NCBI RefSeq assembly: GCF_029836165.1
Contig: NZ_JAOEBG010000012.1
Location: 62,001-126,000, forward strand
Reading direction: 5' to 3'
DNA length: 64,000 bases
From: Pseudomonas sp. GD04091
Lineage (GTDB): Bacteria; Pseudomonadota; Gammaproteobacteria; Pseudomonadales; Pseudomonadaceae
Below, in pieces: positions 36,228 to 44,864 of the stretch (positions are counted from its first letter, which is position 1; every line of letters starts with the position of its first letter). The position numbers were made by a program, and so were the translations under genes. The notes below the pieces were generated by a model. The model did no database searches, had not been told where the DNA came from, and saw nothing but the letters and a program-made list of their open reading frames with translations.

Positions 36228-36890
36228 TCAAGGCGCATCGTGGAATGACAGTTCGAGCCCGATGCGTTCGCCCTGGCGCACGCGACTGATGGCGTGCCTG
36301 AGGGTGACCCGATAATGCCCCCTGGCGCCTCTGACGGGGCGTTCGGCCGTGGCGATGATGGCGGCGTCGCCGAGCTCGAGTGGCACCACCACGGGGCGTG
36401 ACTGCATGCGTGGGCGTTGCTCGACCATGACGAACTCCCCTCCCTGGAAGTCCACACCGGGTTCGGACAGCAGGGCGATGAGCTGCAGAGGGAATACGTG
36501 CTCACCTGCGTTGCGCGAGTGCAGTGGCCAGTGATCGTCCAGGCAGAGCCTGTTCAGGTGGGACTGTGGGCGTGTCTGCCCGGCCTTGCGATTGCGTTGC
36601 AGAAAATCCTCCAGCTGCGCCGGATATCGGTAGTCGATGCCCAGGGTTTCGTTCCAGTGGTTGGCGATGTGCCGAAGGCGGTGGTACAGCCGCGTGCGCC
36701 AGTGGCCCAGCGGCGCAGGCAGGCGAGCATCGAAGTACATCAGCTCACCGCACCCCAGGTCGCTGACCTGCCGTGCCAGGGCTCGTGCGGCCTCGGCATC
36801 CAGCAGGCCAGGCAGCAGGGCATGGCCTTCGGTCTCCAGTTGCAGGCCGATGTCGGTCCAGTCCAGGTGATCGAGTGTGGTGTCGCGCAC
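36228..36890 (-). CDS. 2OG-Fe(II) oxygenase-like protein, metal ligand altered
   Basis: A 220-residue protein of the double-stranded beta-helix oxygenase superfamily, related to the frameshifted gene next to it (shared GEHVFPLQ, LLSEPG.DF.GGEFVM and RHxxSRxR blocks). In the paralogue the iron motif is HQD before GEHVF; here the same place reads HSR (codons 36513-36521), so the aspartate ligand is replaced by arginine. The distal histidine (LRHAISRVR) is kept. It may be a degenerate or non-catalytic member. It converges on alkA and lies eight bases downstream of the paralogue, in the same direction. Confidence 0.8.
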   Translation of the reverse strand: MRDTTLDHLDWTDIGLQLETEGHALLPGLLDAEAARALARQVSDLGCGELMYFDARLPAPLGHWRTRLYHRLRHIANHWNETLGIDYRYPAQLEDFLQRNRKAGQTRPQSHLNRLCLDDHWPLHSRNAGEHVFPLQLIALLSEPGVDFQGGEFVMVEQRPRMQSRPVVVPLELGDAAIIATAERPVRGARGHYRVTLRHAISRVRQGERIGLELSFHDAP

Positions 36891-36898
36891 TGACAGGC

Positions 36899-37614
36899 TT
36901 ACCTCGCGTCGTGAAAGATCAGACCCAGGGTGTGGCGCAAGCCACCGCGGATGCGGCTGACGCCATGGCGCATGGCGACCTTGCGAGTACCACGCTTGCC
37001 ATTGGCAGGCCGTTGGTTGACGGTGAACACCAGCGCGTCTCCCTGGCCCAGGGCGACGACTTCCGCGCGCCGGCCGTTGGCCGAGTGTTCCGTCATGACG
37101 AATTCGCCGCCGACAAAGTCCCTGCCGGGTTCCGACAGCAGGATGGCGACTTGCAGCGGGAAGACATGCTCGCCGTAGAGATCCTGGTGAAGGCAGTTGT
37201 AGTCGCCTTCGCCGTATCGAAGGATCAGGGGTGTCGGTCGCGTCTGGCCTGCCTCATGACATCGGCGCAGAAAGGCCTGCAGATCGCTTGGGTAGGCCTC
37301 GTCTATTCCCAGTTGCGGGTTCCAGCGATTGGCGATTGCCGCGAGCCACGGATACAGCCCATGGCGCAACTGCTCGAGCAGGGGGGAAGTGGGTAGGCGA
37401 AGTATTTGTACTCGCCCCGCCCGAAGCCATGTCTGGCCATGACGACCCGCGAGCGATAGCCCGCGACCTGTGCATAGCGCGCGGCAAGCTCCCGGCATTG
37501 AGTCGTGGTCAGGAGCCTTGGGAGCACGGCGTTGCCGTAAGTGTCGAGCGACCGGCCGACAGCGGCCCAGTCTAGTGCGTCGAGCGCCGTAAGGACGTGG
37601 GGCGGGGTGTTCAT
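36899..37614 (-). pseudogene. 2OG-Fe(II) oxygenase, frameshifted at a homopolymer
   Basis: The N-terminal part (from MNTPPHVLTALDALDWAAVG, ATG at 37614) and the C-terminal part (from LLEQLRHGLYPWLAAIANRW) are in different frames. The break is at six G bases, 37381-37386; one extra base joins the frames and gives 238 residues, the expected size. The C-terminal part has an intact iron site (LHQD, then RHGVSRIR) and GGEFVM. It is either a recent pseudogene, a switching tract or an assembly error. The nearness of alkA suggests, but does not show, a link to repair of alkylated nucleic acids. Confidence 0.8.
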
Positions 37615-37957
37615 GGCTGGCGAGTGCTCATAAGGGTGAGTGCTGCGGACTGATGCATGCAGTCTGCCTGCCGCCCTCGATCTGGACACTCCGTTCCTTG
37701 CGGTCAAATTCCTTTGCCGTTCGTTGGCTCGTTGGCCCATGGCATCGGCGAACGCCGCGTCGATTTGTAGGTGCTTTGCTTCAGCGCAGGTAGGAAAAAT
37801 TTGGTCAAGCTGTATGCATGTCCAGTATTTTCGGGCTTTGTCTCTCCCAGTGCGTTGCAAAGCGAAAAACGGGGGCGTGGACAGAAAAAACCGCTCGGTT
37901 AGTTTGAAGGCCTCTCCTTCGGAAAGGGAGAGTTCTCAAATCAATGGAGCGATAAAC
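37615..37957. other. Intergenic control region before the chitin genes (343 bases)
   Basis: No gene was found. The region separates the leftward oxygenase genes from the rightward LPMO and chitinase, so it must hold both promoters. It is AT-richer around 37780-37890. A small imperfect hairpin (CTCTCC at 37912-37917 with GGAGAG at 37927-37932) would lie in the LPMO leader. An open frame runs back through this region from the LPMO, but it has no ribosome site and no protein-like composition. Confidence 0.6.
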
Positions 37958-38593
37958 ATGAACAAACCACAAAACCAATCCCCCCTTCGCCACGGCCGTG
38001 TCACGGCCCCGGCCTCCCGCGGCGCGGTCGCCATCGACCTCGGCCTGCTGGGCGCCTGGCAGGTCAACGAGATGGAAGGTGGCAAGAACTTCCCGGCCCT
38101 GGCCGCCGGTCCGTTCCCGGCACCGTTCGCCTCGGACAACCCCAGCGATGTGCCGCCGGCCGATGGCTTCATCCTCAGCGGTGGCAAGACCGATGGCCGC
38201 GACTGCGTCAACTACACCGACCAGGAGATGAGCGACAAGCTCAACCGGCCGTTCAGCTGGCCGCTGCTCAACGTCGACCCGGGCCAGGTCTTCAAGGTGA
38301 CCTGGCAGTACACCGCGGCGCACACCACCCGAGGCTATCGCTGGCTGATCACCAAGGACGGCTGGGATCCGCAACAGCGGATCACCCGGGCACAGCTGGA
38401 GGCGCAGCCATTCGCCGAGGACTTTTATCAGCAGGTGCCTTACTACAGCCACGCCAGCGAGCTGAAGGCCAAGGTCGAACACCAGGTGACGCTGCCGGCC
38501 AACAAGAAGGGGCGTCATGTCATCGTCCTGATGTGGATCGTGGCCAACACCGGCAACGCCTTCTATCAGGCCTTCGACGTCGACTTCAAATAG
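37958..38593 (+). CDS. AA10 lytic polysaccharide monooxygenase (chitin-binding), no signal peptide
   Basis: A 211-residue AA10 copper monooxygenase, which cleaves crystalline chitin oxidatively. The family core begins HGRVTAPASRG; the second histidine lies in QYTAAHTTRGYRW, and the end is NAFYQAFDVDFK. In secreted LPMOs that first histidine becomes the N-terminus after signal-peptide removal and binds copper. Here only MNKPQNQSPLR precedes it, which is hydrophilic and no signal peptide. The start is well supported by GGAG eight bases upstream. Either another protease exposes the histidine or export is unusual. The chitinase gene follows after 37 bases. Confidence 0.9.
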   Translation: MNKPQNQSPLRHGRVTAPASRGAVAIDLGLLGAWQVNEMEGGKNFPALAAGPFPAPFASDNPSDVPPADGFILSGGKTDGRDCVNYTDQEMSDKLNRPFSWPLLNVDPGQVFKVTWQYTAAHTTRGYRWLITKDGWDPQQRITRAQLEAQPFAEDFYQQVPYYSHASELKAKVEHQVTLPANKKGRHVIVLMWIVANTGNAFYQAFDVDFK

Positions 38594-38630
38594 GGCGGCG
38601 AATCTTCCACACGTTCTGAGGGATTGGAAC

Positions 38631-39689
38631 ATGTCACAGATAGACTTCACCCAACTGCGGTCATCGCTGGACGATGCCGCTTCGCGGATGCCGAGCCTGG
38701 ATGGCAAGGGAATCCTCATGGGCTACTGGCATAACTGGCCGGCGGGGCCTGCCGATGGCTACCAGCGCGGACAGTTTGCCAACATGAACCTGGAGGATGT
38801 GCCGCGTGACTACAACGTGGTAGCCGTGGCGTTCATGAAGGGCAGCGGCATACCGACGTTCAAACCGTACAACCTGTCCGATGCCGAGTTTCGCCGCCAG
38901 GTGGGCGTGCTGAACAGCCAGGGCAGGGTGGTGCTGATGTCCCTGGGAGGTGCTGACGCGCATATCGAGCTACGCCCGGGCCACGAAATGCCACTGGCCA
39001 ATGAAATCATCCGTCTGGTCGAGACCTATGGTTTCGATGGGCTGGACATCGATCTTGAGCAGAGCGCGATTGATTTCGCCGCCAACAAGACCGTCCTGCC
39101 CGCCGCGCTGAAACGGGTCAAGGACCACTATGCCGCCGAGGGCAAGCACTTCATCATCAGCATGGCGCCGGAGTTCCCGTACCTGACTGCTGCCGGCAAG
39201 TATGTCGGCTACCTCGAGGCGCTGGAGGGTTACTACGACTTCATCGCGCCGCAGTTCTACAATCAGGGCGGCGACGGGGTCTGGGTCGAGGAGGCCAATG
39301 GCGGCAAAGGGGCCTGGATCGCCCAGAACAACGATGCGATGAAAGAGGATTTCCTCTATTACCTGACCGAGAGCCTGGTGAGTGGCACTCGTGGCTTCAC
39401 CAGGATCGCGCCTGAGAAGTTCGTCATCGGCCTGCCCGCCAACGTCGATGCCGCGGCTACCGGCTATGTGATCGAGCCGATGGCCGTCGCCAATGCGTTG
39501 AAACGGCTCACTGCCAAAGGGCTGTCGATCAGGGGCCTGATGACCTGGTCGGTCAACTGGGACAATGGTTTCAACAAGGACCGTGTGCCGTACGACCAGG
39601 CGTTCAGCCGGCGCTATGGGCCGTTGATCCACGGCGCGCCACCCGCGCTTTCGACGCAGGATGAGGACTCCCGGCAGAGCGTCCGCTAG
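38631..39689 (+). CDS. GH18 chitinase, no signal peptide
   Basis: A 352-residue glycoside hydrolase family 18 enzyme that hydrolyses chitin. The catalytic motif DGLDIDLE has the acid glutamate, and SLGG and APQFYNQGG are further family blocks. It is a single catalytic domain with no carbohydrate-binding module. The start MSQIDFTQLRSS has no hydrophobic signal segment. P. aeruginosa ChiC is a known chitinase that also lacks one and is released slowly by a non-classical route. Pairing with an LPMO that also lacks a signal suggests a shared route. Confidence 0.92.
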   Translation: MSQIDFTQLRSSLDDAASRMPSLDGKGILMGYWHNWPAGPADGYQRGQFANMNLEDVPRDYNVVAVAFMKGSGIPTFKPYNLSDAEFRRQVGVLNSQGRVVLMSLGGADAHIELRPGHEMPLANEIIRLVETYGFDGLDIDLEQSAIDFAANKTVLPAALKRVKDHYAAEGKHFIISMAPEFPYLTAAGKYVGYLEALEGYYDFIAPQFYNQGGDGVWVEEANGGKGAWIAQNNDAMKEDFLYYLTESLVSGTRGFTRIAPEKFVIGLPANVDAAATGYVIEPMAVANALKRLTAKGLSIRGLMTWSVNWDNGFNKDRVPYDQAFSRRYGPLIHGAPPALSTQDEDSRQSVR

Positions 39690-39737
39690 CGCTCGATCAA
39701 GGCGGCATCCGGCAGACGTGCCTGATGCCTGTCAACC

Positions 39738-39765
39738 AAGCCGGCATTTCGAGAAATGCCGGCTT
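39738..39765. terminator. Terminator hairpin between chitinase and leucyl-tRNA synthetase genes
   Basis: A 12-bp perfect stem, AAGCCGGCATTT with AAATGCCGGCTT, and a four-base loop (CGAG). It lies between the convergent chitinase and synthetase genes, 48 bases after the chitinase stop. T-rich sequence follows on the plus strand, and A-rich stem ends favour use in both directions. Confidence 0.85.
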
Positions 39766-39793
39766 TCTGGTTTCCAGGGATGCAACTGAACGC

Positions 39794-42376
39794 TCAGACG
39801 ATGAAATTCACCAATCGGTTCGGCACCACGATCATCTTTGCAGCGCCTTCCAGGTATCTGCTCAACGCAGCATCGGACAGCGCCCGGTTCCGTATCGTGT
39901 CATGGTCGGCATCGGCCTGGACCAGAATCTCGCCGCGCAGCTTGCCATTGACCTGCACCATCATCTTCACCTCGTCCTGCTTCAAGGCGTCGCGGTCCGG
40001 GGTGGGCCAGGCACTGTCGTAGAGGGCGCCAGGGAATTCCAACGCCTCCCAGAGCACCTGGGAGATGTGCGGCGTCACAGGATGCAGGACCTGCAAGAGA
40101 ATGGACATGGTTTCTCGGCGGACCTGGCGCCCCGCGCCGTCGGCACTCTCCAGCACCTTGAGCATCTTCATCGCACCCGAGACGACGGTGTTGTACTGCA
40201 GCCGCTCATAATCGTTGTTGATCTGCTGCAGCAAGCTGTGGGTCATGAAGCGCACATGGCGGGCTTGCGCGGCATCTGGCGCCTGCTCGTCGCGTGTCCG
40301 TTCGTCGACGGCAAGGTTCCAGAGACGGCGCAGGAAGCGATAGGCGCCTTCGACACCGCTGTCGCTCCAGATCGTGCTCTGGTCGGGGGGGCCTGCGAAG
40401 ATGGTGAACAACCGGGCGGTGTCCGCGCCAAAGCGGTCGATGATGTCCTTGGGCTCGACCACGTTGTTCTTCGACTTGGACATCTTCTCCACCCCACCCA
40501 AGGTGACGGGCAAGCCATCTTCGATCGCGGTCGCGCTGACCGGACGGCCTTTCTCATCGTATTGAACCGCTACTTCGGCGGGGTAGAACCAGCGACGGCT
40601 ACCGTCCTCGGCCTTGCGGTAGTAACTTTCCCGCAGCAGCATGCCCTGGGTGAACAGGTTCTTGAACGGTTCACTGAAGTCGACCAATCCCTCGTCGCGC
40701 ATCGCCCTGGTCCAGAACCTGGCGTAGAGCAGGTGCAGCACCGCATGTTCGATGCCGCCGATGTACTGGTCGATGGGCATCCAGTAGCGATTGCCGGGCC
40801 CTACCATCGCGGTGTGGCAGTCGGGATCGCAGTAGCGCATGAAGTACCAGCTCGAGTCGACGAAGGTGTCCATGGTGTCCGTCTCCCGCAGCGCGGGCGC
40901 GGCGCAACGAGGGCAGGCAACGTGGCGGAACGCCTCGTGCTGCTGCAACGGGTTGCCACTGCCGTCGGGGATGCAGTCGGTCGGCAGGACCACTGGCAGG
41001 TCCGCGTAGGGCACCGGCACATCACCACACCGCTGGCAATGGATGATCGGAATCGGCGTGCCCCAGTATCGCTGGCAGGAGATTCCCCAATCACGCAGAC
41101 GCCACGTGGTGGCGTGCTCGCCACACCCACGCTCGGCCAGGGCATCGACGATCGCCAGGGACGCCTGCTCCACCGAGAGACCATCGAAGGTGCCCGAGTC
41201 GATCAGGCGGCCTTCACGGCTGCCGTAGCGATCCGACCATGCTGCCGCGTCGTAGAGCACGCCTTCGAAGGCGATGACGGGCCGCACCGGCAAGCCGTGC
41301 CGATGGGCAAAATCGAAATCGCGCTCATCATGGGCCGGTACTCCCATCAAGGCACCTTCCCCGTATTCACCGAGCACATAATGGGTAATCCACACCGCGA
41401 CCGGTTCGCCGGTCAGTGGATGCTCGACGTGCAATCCACTGGGGACTCCGAGCTTCGCCTGCGCGCCGGCCGCGGGACCGGCCTGCGCCGCCTGCCGACA
41501 CGCCTGCACCTGCGGCTCGAGCCGTGGATCGAGCTCGGTGGCCCGCTTGGCCAGCGGGTGCTCAGGGGAAACGGCACAGAACGTCACGCCCATCAGCGTA
41601 TCGACGCGCGTGGTGAACACCCACAGCTTGCCCGCGTCGATCAATTGCCCGCTTGCGTCTTCGATCGTGTGGACAAAGGCCAGACGGACCCCGCTGGCCT
41701 TGCCGATCCAGTTGCGCTGCATGCTACGGACCATGTCCGGCCAACCCTCCAGGGTGTCGATGGCCGACAGCAACTCTTCGCCATACTGGGTGATGCGCAG
41801 GTAGTAGCCGGGAATCTCACGCTTCTCGACGAGCGCCCCGGATCGCCAGCCACGGCCATCCACCACTTGCTCGTTGGCCAGCACGGTCTGATCGACGGGA
41901 TCCCAGTTGACGATCTGGGTTTTCTTGTAGGCCAGACCCTTTTCCAGCAGCTTCAGGAAAAACCACTGGTTCCATTTGTAGTACTGCGGATCGCAGGTGG
42001 CGATTTCCCGTGACCAGTCGAACGCCAGGCCGAGCGGCTGCATCTGCGACTTCATGTCGGCAATGTTCATTCGGGTCCACTGCGCGGGCGATACGCCCGA
42101 TTGCATCGCAGCGTTTTCCGCCGGTAAACCGAAGGCATCCCACCCCATCGGCATCAGCACGTTGTAACCCTTCATCCGCAAGTGACGGGCCAACATGTCA
42201 TTGATCGTGTAGTTGCGCACATGGCCCATGTGCAACTTCCCGGAGGGGTAGGGCAGCATGGAACAGGCATAGAACTTTGGCCGACTTTCGTCTTCGACAG
42301 CCTTGAATACTTCGTCGCGAAGCCATTTGGCCTGAGCCGTGCTTTCAACCCAGGCTGGATCATACTGCTGTCGCAT
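39794..42376 (-). CDS. leuS: Leucyl-tRNA synthetase, divergent second copy (probable self-resistance)
   Basis: Attaches leucine to tRNA-Leu. The 860-residue class Ia enzyme is complete: HIGH-type motif (PSGKLHMGHVRNYT), KMSKS (EKMSKSKNNVVEP), editing domain with VPAHDERDFDF, and a C-terminal tRNA-binding region. Its sequence differs widely from the housekeeping pseudomonad enzyme, which normally lies beside lptE and holA. In the editing pocket the usual TTRPDTLMG reads TTRVDTLMG. It is the last gene of an eleven-gene biosynthetic operon; a 110-base gap before it holds a small perfect hairpin (42465-42479). By analogy with MupM, ObaO and AgnB2, a resistant target is the best reading; use in biosynthesis is an alternative. 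Confidence 0.93.
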   Translation of the reverse strand: MRQQYDPAWVESTAQAKWLRDEVFKAVEDESRPKFYACSMLPYPSGKLHMGHVRNYTINDMLARHLRMKGYNVLMPMGWDAFGLPAENAAMQSGVSPAQWTRMNIADMKSQMQPLGLAFDWSREIATCDPQYYKWNQWFFLKLLEKGLAYKKTQIVNWDPVDQTVLANEQVVDGRGWRSGALVEKREIPGYYLRITQYGEELLSAIDTLEGWPDMVRSMQRNWIGKASGVRLAFVHTIEDASGQLIDAGKLWVFTTRVDTLMGVTFCAVSPEHPLAKRATELDPRLEPQVQACRQAAQAGPAAGAQAKLGVPSGLHVEHPLTGEPVAVWITHYVLGEYGEGALMGVPAHDERDFDFAHRHGLPVRPVIAFEGVLYDAAAWSDRYGSREGRLIDSGTFDGLSVEQASLAIVDALAERGCGEHATTWRLRDWGISCQRYWGTPIPIIHCQRCGDVPVPYADLPVVLPTDCIPDGSGNPLQQHEAFRHVACPRCAAPALRETDTMDTFVDSSWYFMRYCDPDCHTAMVGPGNRYWMPIDQYIGGIEHAVLHLLYARFWTRAMRDEGLVDFSEPFKNLFTQGMLLRESYYRKAEDGSRRWFYPAEVAVQYDEKGRPVSATAIEDGLPVTLGGVEKMSKSKNNVVEPKDIIDRFGADTARLFTIFAGPPDQSTIWSDSGVEGAYRFLRRLWNLAVDERTRDEQAPDAAQARHVRFMTHSLLQQINNDYERLQYNTVVSGAMKMLKVLESADGAGRQVRRETMSILLQVLHPVTPHISQVLWEALEFPGALYDSAWPTPDRDALKQDEVKMMVQVNGKLRGEILVQADADHDTIRNRALSDAALSRYLEGAAKMIVVPNRLVNFIV

Positions 42377-42486
42377 AGGGGGTCCTCGTTGTTACCGGGG
42401 CTGAAAGGCAATCGATCGCCCGGCTCATACGTGCTTGTAAGGTATCGCTCGGCCTGATGAACATCGCTTGCGGCAAGCGCAGGGGG

Positions 42487-43554
42487 TCACGGCAGCCTGG
42501 TAGGGATTGGGTTCGAAAAGCGCTTTTCCTCGGTGCGTCCTCCTGGCAACCAACCACGGGGCCACGCGCTGAAAGCCCGGGGCGGCGTGTATTTGGCTTT
42601 GAGCGACCGTAACAGACCACCGTGGGTAATCAAGCAGAAGCCGGGTTCGAAGTGCTGCATATATTGTGGGATCTTGTCCCACGGAACTGTAGGAAAAATA
42701 TGATGGGCGCCGTGGTAGTTGAAGTTCATCAGACACACTCGCTCGAAAAACAGCGAAACTTTCACGTTGCGCGCAAACTGCGAATCATTGAGGGGCGTCT
42801 GGTAGTGGGCAAAGCTGTCCAACACAGTGAGTATGAATGCCCTGAGCAAGTAGAGGATCACCAGCACCCACCCGTGCGCGCCATACAGAAACGCACTGCA
42901 AGTCAACAGCAGCCAGATGCATGCGCCCTCGGTGCGCAGGGCGTTCAATTTTCCATTGCGCAGGGTGATCGACAGCGCCGAACGGTCCGACGGCACGACT
43001 GTCGAGCCGTAGATGAGGCTCATCAGCGGATAGATGAAACGGGGCGGCAGGAAGCAGACGATGGTCGTCAGCACGAAGTCATGCCAGTACGCGCCAAACA
43101 ACTTGCGGTAGTAATAGTTGACGACTCTGCGCGTCGATCGGCGCGGGGCGATGTAGATCTCGTCACAGTCATGCTCGGTACGACTGATGCGGTGATGGCG
43201 CAGATGATCGAAGCGTTGCAAGTCATAGGCGATGCCCATGAACACCGCCATTACCTGCCCCATGCGTCGGTTCCTCCACGGGGCCGGGTGCAGCAATCCG
43301 TGTATCGCCTCGTGCACCATGACGCCAGTGGTCGAAGAGAACAGCAGGGTGGGCAGCAGGGTCAGCATGAACCAGGGGTTTATCGAGATCAGCAGGGGGG
43401 CGACGAGAAACTGGTAGCCGTTGACCAGTACCAAGCATACAAAGATCAAGTTGTTGGTCGTGACATCGACATCGTCGAAATCGCCGGTTTTGACCAGGGC
43501 CGGATTGCCCCGATACAACCGCTCGTACAGGTCCTGCGCCAGTGTCTCGCTCAT
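42487..43554 (-). CDS. Membrane di-iron fatty-acid-desaturase-family enzyme
   Basis: A 355-residue membrane desaturase or hydroxylase. The three histidine boxes that bind the two irons are HEAIHG, HLRHH and NYHGAHH, with hydrophobic segments between them. The family acts on fatty acyl groups but also on small molecules: RtxC of rhizobitoxine synthesis is a related enzyme that desaturates an amino acid. In this operon a desaturation or hydroxylation of the product is likely, perhaps at the end of the pathway next to the exporter. GAGG lies ten bases before the start. Confidence 0.9.
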   Translation of the reverse strand: MSETLAQDLYERLYRGNPALVKTGDFDDVDVTTNNLIFVCLVLVNGYQFLVAPLLISINPWFMLTLLPTLLFSSTTGVMVHEAIHGLLHPAPWRNRRMGQVMAVFMGIAYDLQRFDHLRHHRISRTEHDCDEIYIAPRRSTRRVVNYYYRKLFGAYWHDFVLTTIVCFLPPRFIYPLMSLIYGSTVVPSDRSALSITLRNGKLNALRTEGACIWLLLTCSAFLYGAHGWVLVILYLLRAFILTVLDSFAHYQTPLNDSQFARNVKVSLFFERVCLMNFNYHGAHHIFPTVPWDKIPQYMQHFEPGFCLITHGGLLRSLKAKYTPPRAFSAWPRGWLPGGRTEEKRFSNPIPTRLP

Positions 43555-43600
43555 GCTGAATGCACCTCTTCCTTTTGATGTCTGAAACGAGCCTCCTGGC

Positions 43601-44812
43601 TCAGCTTTGCCGTGGGGATGAAGCCTGTGAGGCCGTGGCTTCCCGGCCCAACAACCAGCAGATGCCGCCGAGCAGCAGACCCAGCAGACCGTAAAGGCTC
43701 CAGCTCGACGTGAAGCCGAGGCGGGAGATCAACGAGGCGCCCACTCCCACCGAGACCATTCTGGCGAGCGCGAGCAGGACGGGAATCAGTGAAAAGAGGC
43801 TGGCCTGGTTCTGCAATGAGGTCTTCTGGGAAATCAACGCGGTGATATGAGTGATGCCGAGAATCTCGCCCATCGTCCAGAAGAGGACGAACGACAGAAT
43901 CAACGCGGTCTGCTCGAAGAACGCGTAGGCGCCAAACCCGATACCGTAGAAAACGCCTGCCGCGGCCAGGTTGGCGAGCGTGCCGAATCGAGAGGTCAGC
44001 GCGATCAAGGGCTGCGTGATCAGGATGACCAGCAACGCGTTGACGATGCCCACCGCGGCAAAAATGCTCGCGGCACGCTCAACGGCTATCAGATCGAGCC
44101 ACAAGGGCAGCTGATACTCACGCTGCGCATCCAGTACCGACAACGCGAAAAACAGCGCGCCGGCGACCAGCACGATCCTCGGTGTGCCGGCCATGTCGCG
44201 CAAGATGCCGCGCCGTGCCTGCGGCGTATCGACCTGCCGCTCGGGCAGCGCCAGGAACACACTCGCCAGGAAGCACGCAACGCTGACGGCGGCGGCGAAC
44301 ACCATCAGGTAATGACTTTGCAGACCGAGCAGGTACCCGCCGATGACGAACAGCAGCGCGGCGCCCAGGTTGGTGGCCAGGTGAAGGTAGCCGAAGGATG
44401 CAATGCGGTTGCCGTCGTCCGCCGCCAGCGAGGTCAGCATGCTGAACACTGGCGTGATCACGCCTGCGCACAGCATGACCATCAGCACCATGGCAATGGA
44501 GGTGATCGGCGTGCTGAACATCATCGCGAGCAGGAGAAAGACCGACGAGCACAACGATGTGCCCAGTAGCAGTGGGCGAAAGGCGCAGCGACTGGCCAAG
44601 GCCCCTCCCAACACGTTGCCCGTCAGGTAGAACGCCGATACCAGCGTGATCACCAGCGCCACCGCCGAGCCATCGAGCTGGTAGTGGCGGTTGAAGAACA
44701 GTGCTGCGAACGGCCCCAGCGCATTGGCCATGACGAACAGCAGACGAAGCACGATGATGTTGCGCAGCGTTGTGATCAACGAATAGCGGTGACGTCCTTT
44801 CATCCTTTGCAT
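43601..44812 (-). CDS. MFS transporter, likely product exporter
   Basis: A 403-residue major facilitator protein with about twelve membrane segments and a family-typical DGNRIASFGYLHLATNLGAA region. It belongs to drug-efflux-like MFS carriers by general pattern only. Within the operon it is the only transporter, so export of the end product and a second line of self-protection are likely. The first ATG (44812) is used; a second lies nine bases downstream and cannot be excluded. Confidence 0.85.
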   Translation of the reverse strand: MQRMKGRHRYSLITTLRNIIVLRLLFVMANALGPFAALFFNRHYQLDGSAVALVITLVSAFYLTGNVLGGALASRCAFRPLLLGTSLCSSVFLLLAMMFSTPITSIAMVLMVMLCAGVITPVFSMLTSLAADDGNRIASFGYLHLATNLGAALLFVIGGYLLGLQSHYLMVFAAAVSVACFLASVFLALPERQVDTPQARRGILRDMAGTPRIVLVAGALFFALSVLDAQREYQLPLWLDLIAVERAASIFAAVGIVNALLVILITQPLIALTSRFGTLANLAAAGVFYGIGFGAYAFFEQTALILSFVLFWTMGEILGITHITALISQKTSLQNQASLFSLIPVLLALARMVSVGVGASLISRLGFTSSWSLYGLLGLLLGGICWLLGREATASQASSPRQS

Positions 44813-44864
44813 CCTGAGTCCGCGCGATCTTGAAAAACCACAGCGCCATCCTGGCCTGTGGGCA

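Noticed and set aside
36163-36249. Short plus-strand frame between alkA and the oxygenase gene
   Set aside because: It has only 28 codons, overlaps the oxygenase stop and shows no family match or ribosome site; it is not a supported ogt or ada remnant.
37640-37957. N-terminal extension of the LPMO to an upstream ATG
   Set aside because: The added sequence is not a signal peptide and not protein-like, and the internal ATG has a good ribosome site.
39725-42013. Long plus-strand open frame opposite the leucyl-tRNA synthetase
   Set aside because: The synthetase is complete on the other strand; the plus-strand translation has no recognisable domain.
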